Shown: positions 12,351 to 24,600 of the stretch, piece after piece
How positions within the stretch are numbered: the first letter of the stretch is position 1
How the letters are laid out: each line of letters opens with the position of its first letter
DNA from: Linepithema humile
Taxonomy: Eukaryota; Arthropoda; Insecta; Hymenoptera; Formicidae
NCBI RefSeq assembly: GCF_040581485.1
Contig: NC_090128.1
Location: 44,360,931 to 44,424,930 of the forward strand
Direction: 5' to 3'
DNA length: 64,000 nucleotides
Made by a program: the position numbers and the translations under genes
Notes under the pieces: model-generated
Databases searched by the model: none
What the model saw: the letters and a program-made list of their open reading frames with translations, nothing else
Told to the model about the DNA's origin: nothing

Positions 12351-15300
12351 ATGGAACTGGACACGATAAATGTGTATAGCAGCGCGGGGATGGAGCGGGA
12401 ATTGTCCAGCGATCCGTGGGACTGCCTATTCGGCAGTGACAGCATCTCCGACGCCTTCCAGGATCATCCTGATATGTTTCACATGGACATCCGCCGTTGC
12501 GACAGCATAGGTCGATTCGGCTGGAGCCACGGCTTCGACTTCGGTGACGTTCTGACCGAAGCCGAAGACAATCCGATCGGCTTCAACGAAAAGAGCTACA
12601 GTTCGAACAGGTGAGGCCCGGATATCGCATTATTAATGCTGAATGTGATTTGAAAAAAAAAAAAAAAAAATTAATTTGTGTAAAATTATCAAAATAAAAG
12701 TTATTTAAAAGTTCAAGAATCAAGAATTTGAAAGAAAGTTCGTTCAGTTTAATAGTTTAGGTTTATTTAAGGAAAGATTCAAATCTATCTCTCTTTCAAA
12801 CAGCAATCTGGAGGAACTGCATCTGGACAGCGACAGTGAGCTGGCGTTGACACTGGATCCGAATCTAATATTGCCGCGCAACATGTCCATGCCGATCCGC
12901 AGCCCCGTGTCGAACGGCGAAGCGGCAATGTTGGAGACGGCGAGCGTGGAGGACGTAGCCGGCCACGAGGAGGAAGAAACGGAGAACGAAAGCGAGGCCG
13001 AGCGTACCGAAAACGATGAGGAAAGCGGCGAAGAAGAGGAGGAGGCCGAGAACGAGGAGAATGAACTGAATCGAACGGAGTATGAGACGGAGGAAGAAGA
13101 AACGGAGGACGAGGAGGAGGAGGAGGAGGAGGAGGAGGAGGAGGAGGAGGAGACGGAAGACGATGAGCAGGACGGGATCGGTCAGCGATCGCTCACGCCG
13201 TCGAACGTGGAAGCGCCAACGTCGTTGTCATCGTCGTCAGCTGGCATCGCCGCCAGGACTCTAACCGCCACTTCGTCGCCGACGATACAGCTGACGAGGA
13301 TGCAGATACAGCATCCGAAGATGAGCACCGTGTCGAGCACGGTGAAGGTGCACGACATCAAGGTGCTGGCCGCCAGCCCGGGCAACCAACCGTCGCAGCA
13401 CATACGCAAGCAGATCTACAACAATAATTTGCACGACGTTAGCCCAGGCGCGACGACGGTAATGATACAGACGAAACGCGAGAAAGAGCCGGTGGTGGGA
13501 CACCGTGACAATCCTTACCCGAAGCCCGCGTACTCGTACTCGTGTCTCATCGCCATGGCGTTGAAGAACAGCCGGACAGGATCGTTGCCGGTCTCCGAGA
13601 TCTACAATTTTATGTGGTGAGTGTTTCACAAATTTATTACGCCATCTGTGCTACGACCGAATACTTGAATAATTTAGTGTAGCTTAAAATTCTCAACTTA
13701 TCTTACATTACAAGATAAATTATTGCTCATCGACAATTAACTCGTTCCGCTTATCGAATATACGATGCGAAAAGAAATTGGATCGATACCGGGATTACTT
13801 TTTTGTAATTCTCGTTTGAATAATTTTTTTTAGAAAGTCGGTTCTTTTCGCGAGTAATTTTACTCAAACTTTTGATAGGTTAGGCTGAAAATTCACTAGA
13901 TGCGTATCATGTTTCGTTATCGCCAATGATCGCGAGTGTAGCGCAGTATTACAAATTGATATATTTTCCGTTTGACAAATAACGAACAATTTTTTATTTG
14001 ATGTACAATGTGTCGTCCGTCCGTTTATTTTCGGCCATTTGGCCGGAAGGACAAGGGGGCTGCCGAAGCCCCTACTTTTAGGCTACACGAGGGGCAAAAG
14101 TATTGTCTTTTCCCTCTTTATTCTCGGATTTTACGCAGGGAGAAAGGGAGCTAAGCGAGGAGCTGCCATTTTGTACGGGGCCCTTGGAATAACCAAGGCC
14201 GTGTCGGGGTACAGTCCCCCTAGAAATCGACGGCAGGCCCCACTCTCTTCGCGTTTACCATCTGCCTTCATTTCTGGCCGTCGCTATAACTCTAACACGC
14301 AGCTCATAAAATAAATTACAGTCTCCGTAACTTTGTAGCCGCATTAAATTGGACTTTGATTTTGTTAAGTGAACACGTTGAGACGTTGTGGATTTACAAT
14401 TTATTTTTCCTATAACAATACCCGTTTCGTAACAGTATTCGAAAAAAAAGTGATTTTTCTGGAAAAAATTAACGCAATTGACAATGCGATTTGTCGTATT
14501 TCGGGAGCTATTTAATATTAACAAAATTTACTGGAATTTGATGTAAATTTTATTAGACTTTTTTTTGAATCACATTTATTTGGATAAATTTAATCGACTC
14601 GTTGATAAAAATTTTATAAATTTCGTTAGAAATAGTCAGTCTAAACGAGCGAAGTAATAATTCTTTCACGCTAACAAAAATATTCAACATTTGATCCGCG
14701 CGAATCTGATTTGATATTTTCCTTTTTCGTTCACGTACAGCCGACACTTTCCGTACTTCACAACTGCGCCGAACGGCTGGAAGAATTCTGTGAGGCATAA
14801 TCTGTCGCTGAATAAATGCTTCGAAAAGATCGAAAAACCGCCGGGTAACGGCAGTCAGCGGAAGGGTTGCCTGTGGGCGATTCATCCGACGAAAACGGCA
14901 AAGATGGACGAGGAGGTGCGAAAATGGTCGAGGAAGGACCCAATGGCGATCAAGCGGGCCATGGTGCATCCCGACCATTTGGAGCTCCTCGAACGGGGTG
15001 AAATGAAGTACGAAGGGGACGATAGATACGATGAGATGTACGAAGACGCGGAGAGTTACGGGGGATCGGAAACAGCCGGTTCGGCGGAAGACGAGCCGAT
15101 GAACGACGAGGAGAACGTTGCGTACGACGATACGAAGAACGATATCGACATCGTCGATGACGACATCGTTGTGGAGCATCTTTATGAGGATATCGACCTC
15201 GTGGATGCCGCCGAGCTGCTTGACACGCGACTGAGCGACTTCCCTAAGCAGGAGGAGCCCCTCGTGTACGAGGTGGTGTCGTGCGCGAAGCGCCAAAAGA

Positions 15301-15428
15301 CGCTCTCGACTTCGCAGACCGATTATGTCTACCAACAGGTCGATGCGTCGCCCCGGCGAAAAGCGCACCTTGTCGCGCTACGGAGCGGAACCGCTCCGGG
15401 CACCGGATCGTTCCTCGAGAGCGATTAG
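12351..15428 (+). CDS. jumu: Forkhead box N1/4 transcription factor, jumeau orthologue
   Basis: Coding exons are 12351-12610, 12804-13616 and 14741-15428, giving 586 residues. The forkhead DNA-binding domain spans about residues 325-420 and is split by the second intron. It starts KPAYSYSCLIAMALKNS, continues FMCRHFPYF across the junction, and carries GWKNSVRHNLSLNKCFEK, the recognition helix region. The following RKGCLWAIHP, WSRKDPMAIKRAMVHP and LERGEMK are typical of FoxN1/4 (Drosophila jumeau), not of FoxN2/3. A Glu-rich stretch (about residues 142-212) precedes the domain, and an acidic tail follows it. Expected role, from the family: nuclear regulator in nervous-system, heart and blood-cell development and chromatin organisation. 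The ATG at 12351 is eight bases after a probable 3' splice site. The long AT-rich region after the stop is probably 3' UTR. Confidence 0.95.
13111..13152 (+). repeat. Coding (GAG)n microsatellite
   Basis: A near-uninterrupted GAG run encodes consecutive glutamates in the acidic region of the FoxN protein. It is likely to vary in length between alleles. Confidence 0.85.
14031..14250. other. GC-rich, hairpin-rich insertion in FoxN intron 2, possible retroelement fragment
   Basis: This block interrupts the otherwise AT-rich intron that splits the forkhead domain (13617-14740). It holds several short hairpins: GGGGCT...AGCCCC near 14056, CCTTGG-AATAA-CCAAGG at 14182-14198, and GGGG...CCCC near 14210. 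Read on the minus strand it looks like the structured tail of a non-LTR retrotransposon, but no coding domain is present, so this is only a suggestion. Confidence 0.3.
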
Positions 15429-17240
15429 ATCTAGATATTGTACAATCGATGCGACACGCGAGGTGTACTATACCTTTTTTTATTACTAGAATAGATTGTA
15501 AATAATTGTGTACTCTACTTTTTTATACAAGTTTGTACATAATTGCGTTTTATATAATAATGTATTTTTTTTATACAGCGCGTTAGGAATATTGTAAATA
15601 ATTGTAGTTTTTATGTGTACAAATATGTGTACATAATATATATTATGTACTATATATAATATATACAATATGTAGTATATTCACTATAGATCATATGTAC
15701 ATAATATGTACATAGTATGTACATATAATTATAGTATATAATTATAGTATATATAATATATATATATATATGCCATTTATATAATATGTACTACGTATAT
15801 AATGTACAAAGGCTGTTTTTTTTAGAGCCGTGATATGGGACCAGTCGCGTAGACACAAGCGCGCAAGTTTTTAGGTTTGAATGATGACTCAATATTATTT
15901 TACGTGTACATGTATGTATATTGCACATGTGAATGAGAAAAATTCCAAGGAGGGCTGATTGAACCGAAAACCCGCGATTTATTGTTGAATGATTGCGGTA
16001 CCACCGGCAATCATTACTGCTTTCCATTTAAGACATTTCCGAGTCGAACGCATCATATTTACAAGTTAGACGACTTATGAGCGTTCGATACGCGACTAAG
16101 ATAAAATTGATTGAATTAAAAGGAATTCTTAATGCGATTAAATAATAAGATATACTCAGTATTAATCTAATGAATAAAAAATATAATTTTGGACTTTTTA
16201 ACCAACAGTTATGACGCACAAATATTTAGCGCTAAGCTATGCAGGTCCCACGCACTAATCTCGCCTACATTTTTTAATGGCGCCACTGCGATTTTTTAAA
16301 TATTTTTCGACGATTATTAATATCTCGGTTTTTTTTATCCATGACTCTTGAAAATATATAAGAAACAGACACAAAGATAAGCGTCTCAACTTCCTAATAC
16401 CGTCCGCAGTAAGGGAGTAAACTAATTAAAAAAGCAAAAACGAAGCTCGCAACTTGTCACTGCCAAGAGTGTCGAAGATAAGAATACGAACATAGCGTTC
16501 ACGTGTATAGATTACAGTAAAGACAGGACATATGATCTCACGCCGATCTTTCAAGGAGTATATAATTTATTTATTGCTACTCCTCGCGTTGATTATCGCG
16601 TAAAACTTTCGAAAATCATTTTTTATACAATCGTTACATTCATCTCTTCACGAAGGTATTTTTATGTATTATATATGTATTGAGACTAATATTACTAATT
16701 AGTACTAAGACTTGTCTAACTTATTTTCATTGATATTGTCAATTTCCGAAAACCATTTTAAAATTATTCCCAATTCACTGATAATTTCACTATTGAAAGG
16801 TTAATTTCATTATCAAATTCTGCCGACTTTTTAGGAATATTCTGCACATGAATTTGTCTTAGCAAATTTGAATTTAATGAAAGATTGGCTACGAATTTGT
16901 TAAAGATTCCGCGACTAAATATATTCATCCATATATCACGACGGCGTATCATTGCATTTATATATAAATCGTTCGTTCGAATGTGAATTTCATTCCACGC
17001 GAGACCAAGCTCCGACGCTTACAATGCTTTAGATAAGCGAGAAAACAAATAGGTGACACGGAATGAGCGATAGCGTAAGATAGCAGTTCATAAGTTAGTA
17101 GCGTAGTTTTTGTACCTGTTTTGTAATATTTCTATATGATAATGAGTGTGTAATGTTCGGGTAGATGCACGACATTAATGCGTAAAAATGATGTATATGT
17201 GCAATGACTGCAATTTGTAATAAAACGCTGATAAGCGCAT
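15429..17240 (+). other. Probable 3' UTR of the FoxN gene
   Basis: AT-rich sequence without a coding frame follows the FoxN stop. It includes a long run of TATATA and TGTACATA motifs at about 15600-15800. The first well-placed AATAAA is at 17219, which would make a 3' UTR of about 1.8 kb. The extent is an inference. Confidence 0.45.
17219..17224 (+). terminator. Candidate poly(A) signal of the FoxN gene
   Basis: An AATAAA hexamer after a TTTGTAATAAAA context. The base composition changes from AT-rich towards GC-containing DNA shortly afterwards. Confidence 0.4.
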
Positions 17241-20200
17241 TTGAATACGTTCGCTCGCGATCATTTCCTCTTGTTTTTTTTTTCTATTTATCATTTCATT
17301 ATTCAAATTGATGAACTAATGAACAAATTGACGCACTGAATAATAATTATAATAGATTTATAATTATCGCGCAGTTCATTAATTTCTTCATTAATTTAAC
17401 TTATTAAATTATTATTTATGTACTCGCGACTTATTTATGCACACATACATGAAGCGATTAATGTCCCGGCAATCTTTTGATAAGTTTTCTCTATCTAACA
17501 TTCATACATTTGTCGTACAAATATCATCTCTGCGCTCAATGTTTTAGCTTCACGATTATAGGACGGCCTTTGAATCATTTTCACCCGCTTACGTAATCCG
17601 GTATGAGAAAAAAAAGAGGGGGGGGGGGAAACAGGGTTGAAACGCGGGGCGCGTCGACATCTGCATATGCGCTTATCGATACGCAACCACACGCGTGTTG
17701 TCCACACGCCGATTACGTACGATCGGCGATAACCAGTTTAACGCGCGGAGCTCTGTCTATTGAAACAAACTGTGTGCGATTCACATTCGGTTCGCTTTAC
17801 AGAGAAAGAAAGAACGAAAGAAAGAGAGGGAGGAGAAGGCCCTGCGCCAATGAAACCGGTTTCTCGGTCGAGCTGCGATCACAAAGAAGTCAGCTCACGC
17901 GAGATCACCGCGGCCAGTCGGTCGGCTTCAGGGTTCATCGTGATTCTTATTCGAAACAATTTTCCACCGTCTTTGTATCGGAAATTCGCCGCGCTTCTCG
18001 CAGTTTCTTTATTCTTCCACTCATCGGAAAGAGTGACGCGAGATTCAGATTACATTTCCGCCGTATTTTGTATACACAAATACAGAATCGTGATGTACAA
18101 AAAATTTGTCCTGCGTCTTTCTTTGTGCTTCGTTCTTTCGATGCCTTTGTTCTGCGGCGGCTAGAAAAAATTTCTCTTTATTTCAGTCTAAAATTTCGGA
18201 ACGAAGAAGCGAATTATTAAAAAGCATTTATTAATTGCTTTTGCGTGTTTCCACTGTTCGATTAACTGCTTTTGTTACGCTCCCTTGAAATCGATGAATG
18301 TGTTATAAATGTTCTCTCCTTCCCTCCTTCTCTTTGCCTTCGTTCGAATTGGTCTCTGTATTTTTTGTAAAAGCCATTTTGCGCCGTTCGTTGTTTTTCT
18401 CTCTCTTTTTTTTTTTTTTTTTATACCTTTTCCCAGACGGCAATTTTTCCGTTTTCAACGAACATCGTAAAAGCTATGAAACACGCATTTACTTAGGTTC
18501 GTTTCATTAAGCTTGACTATAAAGACAGTATTTTGCGTGTCGGTTGTGCATAGGCATTCCACAAATGTACACCGCACGCCCTACCTTCCATCCTCCTCCT
18601 CTTTTATGATTCCCCTCCTTCACGCTATTTATCAGTTGCATCGTGCATCGTCGCAGACGTTTCGTCAGGTGTTTCAGGTACCGGCGTAACGCTCGGAATC
18701 GGTTCGCGATTGCGAAGAGCCCGAGGGCTGATCAGCGAAGATCAGACAACAAAGAACGGATTTCTAAAAAAAAAAGAACAAAGTTTTCTTCACTTATTTA
18801 ATTTTCTTTTTCAGCGTGTCAATGAAAGTAAAAAATCACACAGTCAGGTTACAATGTATAATCAAGGTATTAATATTTCCTGCGTCTGACACGCGATCCA
18901 TCGATTCCTTTTGTTTCCTTCGTGAAATAATATCGAGCCATGTAATTAATTACATTAAAAGACAAAAGTATGTTTTTGAAATATTACTGAAATTTTTTTA
19001 AAAGTTCTACTCTCTTCGTCAGACGAGATATAATTTAATTACGATGTAAATTAAATATTCATATTGAAATTGTAATCGAATTTTGCTTGTATTACGACTT
19101 TTTAAACGTGCCGTGTAAAAAAGTAATATCATCTACGAGAAAATCCGAAATTATTTGTTACGCAACCTAAAATATTGCGATCTAACTCCACTCGACATGA
19201 TTGATGCAATTTAATTGTCAAAGCCTTCATATGTGCACGGAATCGTGTCGCTTCTTCTTCGCTGTTCCCTTTGCTACGCCCTTGATCGTACAAACCTCTA
19301 CGGCGATTCAAGTACGAGCGAGGTTTCCGAAAATTCCCACGTTATCTCGTAACCTTATCGACATAGTATTACGAATACAATACTGAATAAATACAGCGAT
19401 TAACGGCGTGTCTCACTCATCAAGCAAGGCCGATAGTTTTCGATATAGCGCGTGACCTCGTGACGACGTACACATTGTCACACGCAACAGCAAAAGAGAA
19501 CGAGAGGGGAGAGGGAAACATACATCGAGGATCTTGAACTCACAATCGGCTTGTGGGTGTGACTCGTAGTACTACAGTCTATTTACTATACGCACGGAAT
19601 AGTATTACCCCCTCTCTCTTCTCCTTTACTTTCTTTTCAAGCCTTTTCTCTCTCTTTCTTACTCCTTTCTCCTGCTCTCTCTCTCTCTCTCTTGTCTTTC
19701 CCTCTCCATTAAACTCTTTTTCTTTGTCACGCTATTTTGGGTCGAGAAACAAGAGACCTCGTGCGACTAAGGGGTTTATATGATTCTATGTACGTATTCT
19801 ATGCGTACGTATGTACAATACACATTGCAATATAAAGTGTGCTACGAAGTTGTCTTCTTATCCGACTTTGTGGATACCTTCGCGCGAAATTAATAAAAAA
19901 CGAAAAATTTTTCATAATTTCTAGCTAAATTTGATTGTTAAATATCGTCTTCGGATATAAGTAGATTCCTAGCTAAATTTTTGTCTCTCCTATTTTAAAG
20001 AAATTGTGTATTATATTTAGGAAACGGCATCGCGAGGAGAAATAATACGCGGATTATACTTGCTTGCCGCGTGGTGTTTTTCACAACACCGTGTATATTA
20101 TGAGTCGAGTGATGCTTGCGATAGTCTGGTATACTACGTATGCCGAGTTATCAGCTGCATCGGAGGAGGAAAGAGTTACTGAACCTGCACGACGCATCGT

Positions 20201-21606
20201 ACAACGTGGTATATTCTTCATAACGAATTCGTAATAATTCTTTATCATAATAATTCCATCAACGATTTTAAATAAGAATGAAATTAAAAATAATAATAAT
20301 GTACATGTCGCGCGCGCGAGAAAACTTTACCCATATTTTAATTAATATAAATTGTAATGCTAATAAAAACGTATCTTGTACTCTCTTCTGGTCTTACTTT
20401 CTTATTGTCTATTAACCACATATGCAACTTTGTTAATGATAATAATAACCATATAATATATTAATAGTAATTAAAATATTCAAGTGCTATAATAATTACT
20501 TATTATTACAAAATTCCAAGAACATATTTGGTATTAATTTAGGTGTTTTCATAAAAAGATTCAGTTTTGAGTAAAATGGTCTTTTTCAGTTTTCTAAAAA
20601 TTTAATTTCACAAAATTTGTATTGAGTAATTTGTTGTAAACAAGCATACTCTTTGGACCACCCCAGCGTGGCCGTAGATAAGTTAATCTTACTGAATGGG
20701 AATTCTTGCGGAGCAAAGAGAAAAAGGAAGAAATGGAAGAAGCTCCAAGTTGAGTCGACGGGGTATATATAAAGGAAAAAGAAACGAAACGCATACTGGC
20801 GCATTATGCTCGGCAGACGTCGTAGGCGCGATTCCCCACCTAACTCGTCGTCTTTTCATAGCGGAAGAGAGGGGTGAGCAAGTGCATCTTAGACACAGAA
20901 CCAGACTTAAAAACTGACGAAAATAAAGCGCGGTCAAAGGGGTCCAAGGTTGTTATTCCAGCGCTAATGAAATCGGATGATCGCATATGCGCTCATCTCT
21001 TAATATCGCTTTTGATTACTCTGATAGGAATTTTCCAATGTTCTCGAGTGTTTATTACTTACAGCTACAGACGTCCCGTCGCATCCAAAAACACGAATAA
21101 TGGATGTTCCATCGCTTTCAAGGTGTTTATTACTCACGCATGTGGTTCCAATAAAAAAATCTGCTCAATTTATCGATAAAACATACTTTAATAAAGAATA
21201 TAAAAGGAGTACACTCAGGAATAGTTCATCTTCATGATTTCATTTCAAGCGCAATGATTGTGGCGCCTCGTAAAAATTGTGTTCGTACTAAATAATTAAC
21301 AAGATGTGAATTATCACCCGATGGTCAGTTAAGAAAACTACTTTATCATCAATAGTTAAATTAGATAATTTCTAAATATTGTTGGACATTGCTTGTTATC
21401 ATAGACATAAAATATTAGCTCAGAAGTAAACATTCAACCTTATCGAAGCTCCACTTAGAAAATTTTTATCTGTATTTGATGAATACTTTGAAATTTAGAG
21501 ATGAACATTTCTAAGGTCTTTCCGAATTTATCAGATCCATTTAAAAAAAATAAATGACTCGTGATATTTGTTAAACGCAAGCACTGTCAGCTGTGTCAAA
21601 CCGCGT
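17241..21606. other. Intergenic DNA between FoxN and nardilysin
   Basis: No recognisable gene. The stretch includes a G-run near 17620, a poly(T) run near 18407, CT-rich DNA at 19605-19695, the second copy of the dispersed repeat, and AT-rich DNA up to the nardilysin start. Open frames at 17603-18220 and elsewhere have biased composition and no recognisable motif. The nardilysin promoter should lie in the last few hundred bases, but no distinctive element stands out. Confidence 0.5.
19515..19620 (-). repeat. Dispersed repeat, copy 2, downstream of FoxN
   Basis: Reverse-complement counterpart of the block at 11641-11750. The core is 19526-19579. The two copies differ by scattered substitutions and small indels, so they are diverged members of an interspersed family, not a recent duplication. 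They face each other in opposite orientation around the FoxN gene. Confidence 0.6.
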
Positions 21607-24600
21607 ATGACACGTGGCTTCTTTTTTATACAACGATTGATAGTTGTTGGAAGTGTGATTAGACCTACACCTCTATTAAACAGAATGCTGAAGAGATCTG
21701 CGCAGAGTCCTCCGGAAAGGAAAGCGAAAATAAATCAAGATTCTCTCGCAAGTGTCAAATCAACTGATCGATCTAACCTCAAACTTGATCTTTCACAACC
21801 CAACATAATGCCGAAGACGGAACGTACGGCTAGCGATGATAAACATCGTCAAGTTGAATATTTAGAGACTCCCGTAAAATCGGAGAATGACAAGAAACAA
21901 TACAGGTTAGACGAGAACAATACGTATCTACATTACATTTTTTTTTCCTTTTTTATAATGAGCACAATTATGCGTATGAAGTTATAATGAAATAAATTTA
22001 TTTATCATTAAGGCGCGGTCATATCTCGTGCATATCTAATTACAATTTCGAGAAGAAAACTTTATGCTTTACAGGAAGAATTATGTTTTTTTGAAAATAT
22101 TTTGCAATATTATTATCCTAATCCACAAATAAATATCATAATATACTGGAAATATACTCCAGTAGTTTGAGGAATAGGACAAATTTGTAAAAGGGTTAAC
22201 TATGTATTGTACACGAGTGTTCTGATCATTTTTTCCATCTGATTTCTTCTATTGTAACATTTTACCTCTCTTTAGATTACAATGGTATTTTGAATATAGT
22301 TTTGTAGACATATTCTTTATCATATTTTTTCATCACACTTGCATAATTTAGATATAATTATGATGTTAAGAAGTAATTAAGGAATATTATTTTTTAATTT
22401 ATGAAACTACAAAAAAGATTTTGCCAAATTGTGTGTAGCATGTGAATTTATATGCTATTTTAAAGATACATATTTTTTTACATATGTTTGATAAAGAATT
22501 TTTTTTTTTTTTAATAAGTTTATTAAATATATTTTTTAGATAATATTTTATTAATTATAAACACTTTGTCTGGATTCTTATTCTGTCATTATTTGATATG
22601 TTTATCATAGAGTCATCAAACTACAAAATGGTTTGACAGCTTTGCTGATATCTGATGTAGAATCAAAAGTATGTTCTTCTCAAGATGATGATGAAGGTAA
22701 ATGTGTGGATAATCTTACAATTTTAATGTAAGAAATACGCAGTTGGATTTTGTTGAGGTGTAATTAATGATGATTTATTAATGAACATAGGAAGTAGTGA
22801 AGACGAAACTGAAGATGACGAAAGCGATGAAGAGGATGAAGATGACGATGAAGATGACGACGAAGACAGTGAAGAAGATGCAAGTGATGAGTATGATGAA
22901 GAAGACACTTCTTCAGCAGCCAAACGAATTAAAAGAGACGAAAAAAAGGTATGAACAAGAGGAGCAAATTTGTACTTCACACGCATCTTGTGTTTCTTTT
23001 TCTTTATCTTTAATAAGAAGTAACGATCTTTCTTAAACATGGTTGGATGATAAATAAACTACTTTATATTTGAGTTTATATATAATGTTGCTGTACGTAA
23101 TTTTTAAATAGGCAGCGTGTGGTTTATGTGTGGGAGTAGGCAGCTTCAGCGATCCACCGGAAATACCAGGAATGGCGCATTTTTTGGAGCATATGGTTTT
23201 CATGGGATCGGAGAAATATCCAGAAGTATTGAACTTGAGTAAATTTACTATAAGAAAATTAATTGTTCACACAGTTAAATGCGTACGTATTATCTTACTT
23301 GCAGGAAAACAATTTTGATGCATTTGTTAGCAAGCACGGTGGCTTTACTAACGCCTCGACGGACTGCGAACACACGACGTTTTATTTCGATGTTCAGGAG
23401 AAGCATTTCTTGTCAGCCCTCGACCGTTTTGCTCAATTTTTTATTAAGCCCTTAATGAAGGAAGATGCCATCTCGCGCGAGCGAGAAGCAGTGGAAAGCG
23501 GTATGTGTGTCATAATCGTGATACCATCGTCGCATTTCGTCGTCTTGATGTCGTACTTTTGTAGAGTTTCAGTTAGCCTTATCTAGTGATGAGAATCGGA
23601 AAGAACAATTGTTTTCCAGTTTCGCGCGCACTGATCATCCAGCCAACAAGTTTATCTGGGGCAATTTGATAACGTTGCGCGAGAATGTGGCTGATGATAA
23701 ATTGTATGCAGACCTGCACAAATTCAGAGAACGTCATTACAGCGCTCACAGAATGAAGCTGACTGTGCAGGTAAGCATGAAAAATCCGCTTCGAAATCCG
23801 TTCATTATCTAATATTAAACAGTTTCGTAACGTGATACATTTGCTTGCAGGCGAGACTGCCGTTAGATACTCTTGAGAAATATGTCACTGACTGTTTCAC
23901 CGATGTACCGAGCAACGGGCTACTTCCCGATGATTTTACCGAGTACAAAGACGGCGTTTCTTTCGACACTCCTGCTTTCCGAAGAATGTACAAAGTTAAG
24001 CCCGTCAAGGATTTTGGCCAGGTATGTTCTCAAAATGATTGTGTAATGAAACGATTAATCGTAATAATATATTGAAAAAAATTTATAGTTTTGATAATGT
24101 TTTCAGTCGAAAACTATTATTATTAATATATAAGGAATTAGTTCGTATGATATAAATCAAATTACTACAAATTGAAAGGCATCACGAGCAAACGCTGGAT
24201 GTTAGTGCGAGGATTGTTAATAATTTTCATACAGAAAATTAATTTTTGTCTACTAGAGACATTATTTAAAGTGTACACGATCTCGGATTCGAGATACTAA
24301 ACTGTACGAACATTACATACATTGATTTCATTTTCGAGAATCTAAATGTACGAAATGAAGGAAAAAAAGGAAGTTTCTAGAAAGAAGGAAGAATGAGAGA
24401 AAAATATCAATCAATGTATGTAATGTTCGTACACTTTAGTATCTCGAATCCGAGATCGTGTACACTTTAAATAATGTCTCTAGTAGACAAAAATCAATTT
24501 TCTGTATGAAAATTATTAACAATCCTCGCACTAACATCCAGCGTTTGCTCGTGATGCCTTTCAATTTGTAGTAATTTTAAAACTATTATATTCTTTTTGG

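Noticed and set aside
14553..15368. 271-codon minus-strand frame opposite FoxN exon 3
   Set aside because: It is the antisense shadow of the GC-rich, acidic coding exon. The forkhead homology on the plus strand is decisive.
17603..18220. 205-codon open frame on the plus strand between FoxN and nardilysin
   Set aside because: It begins in a G-run and purine-rich DNA, overlaps another frame of similar length, and has no domain-like pattern. It looks like a composition artefact.
22797..23036. Lys/Met-rich frame on the plus strand before nardilysin exon 4
   Set aside because: It is the wrong frame of the acidic exon 22791-22948; the phase-correct reading gives the Asp/Glu-rich nardilysin insert.
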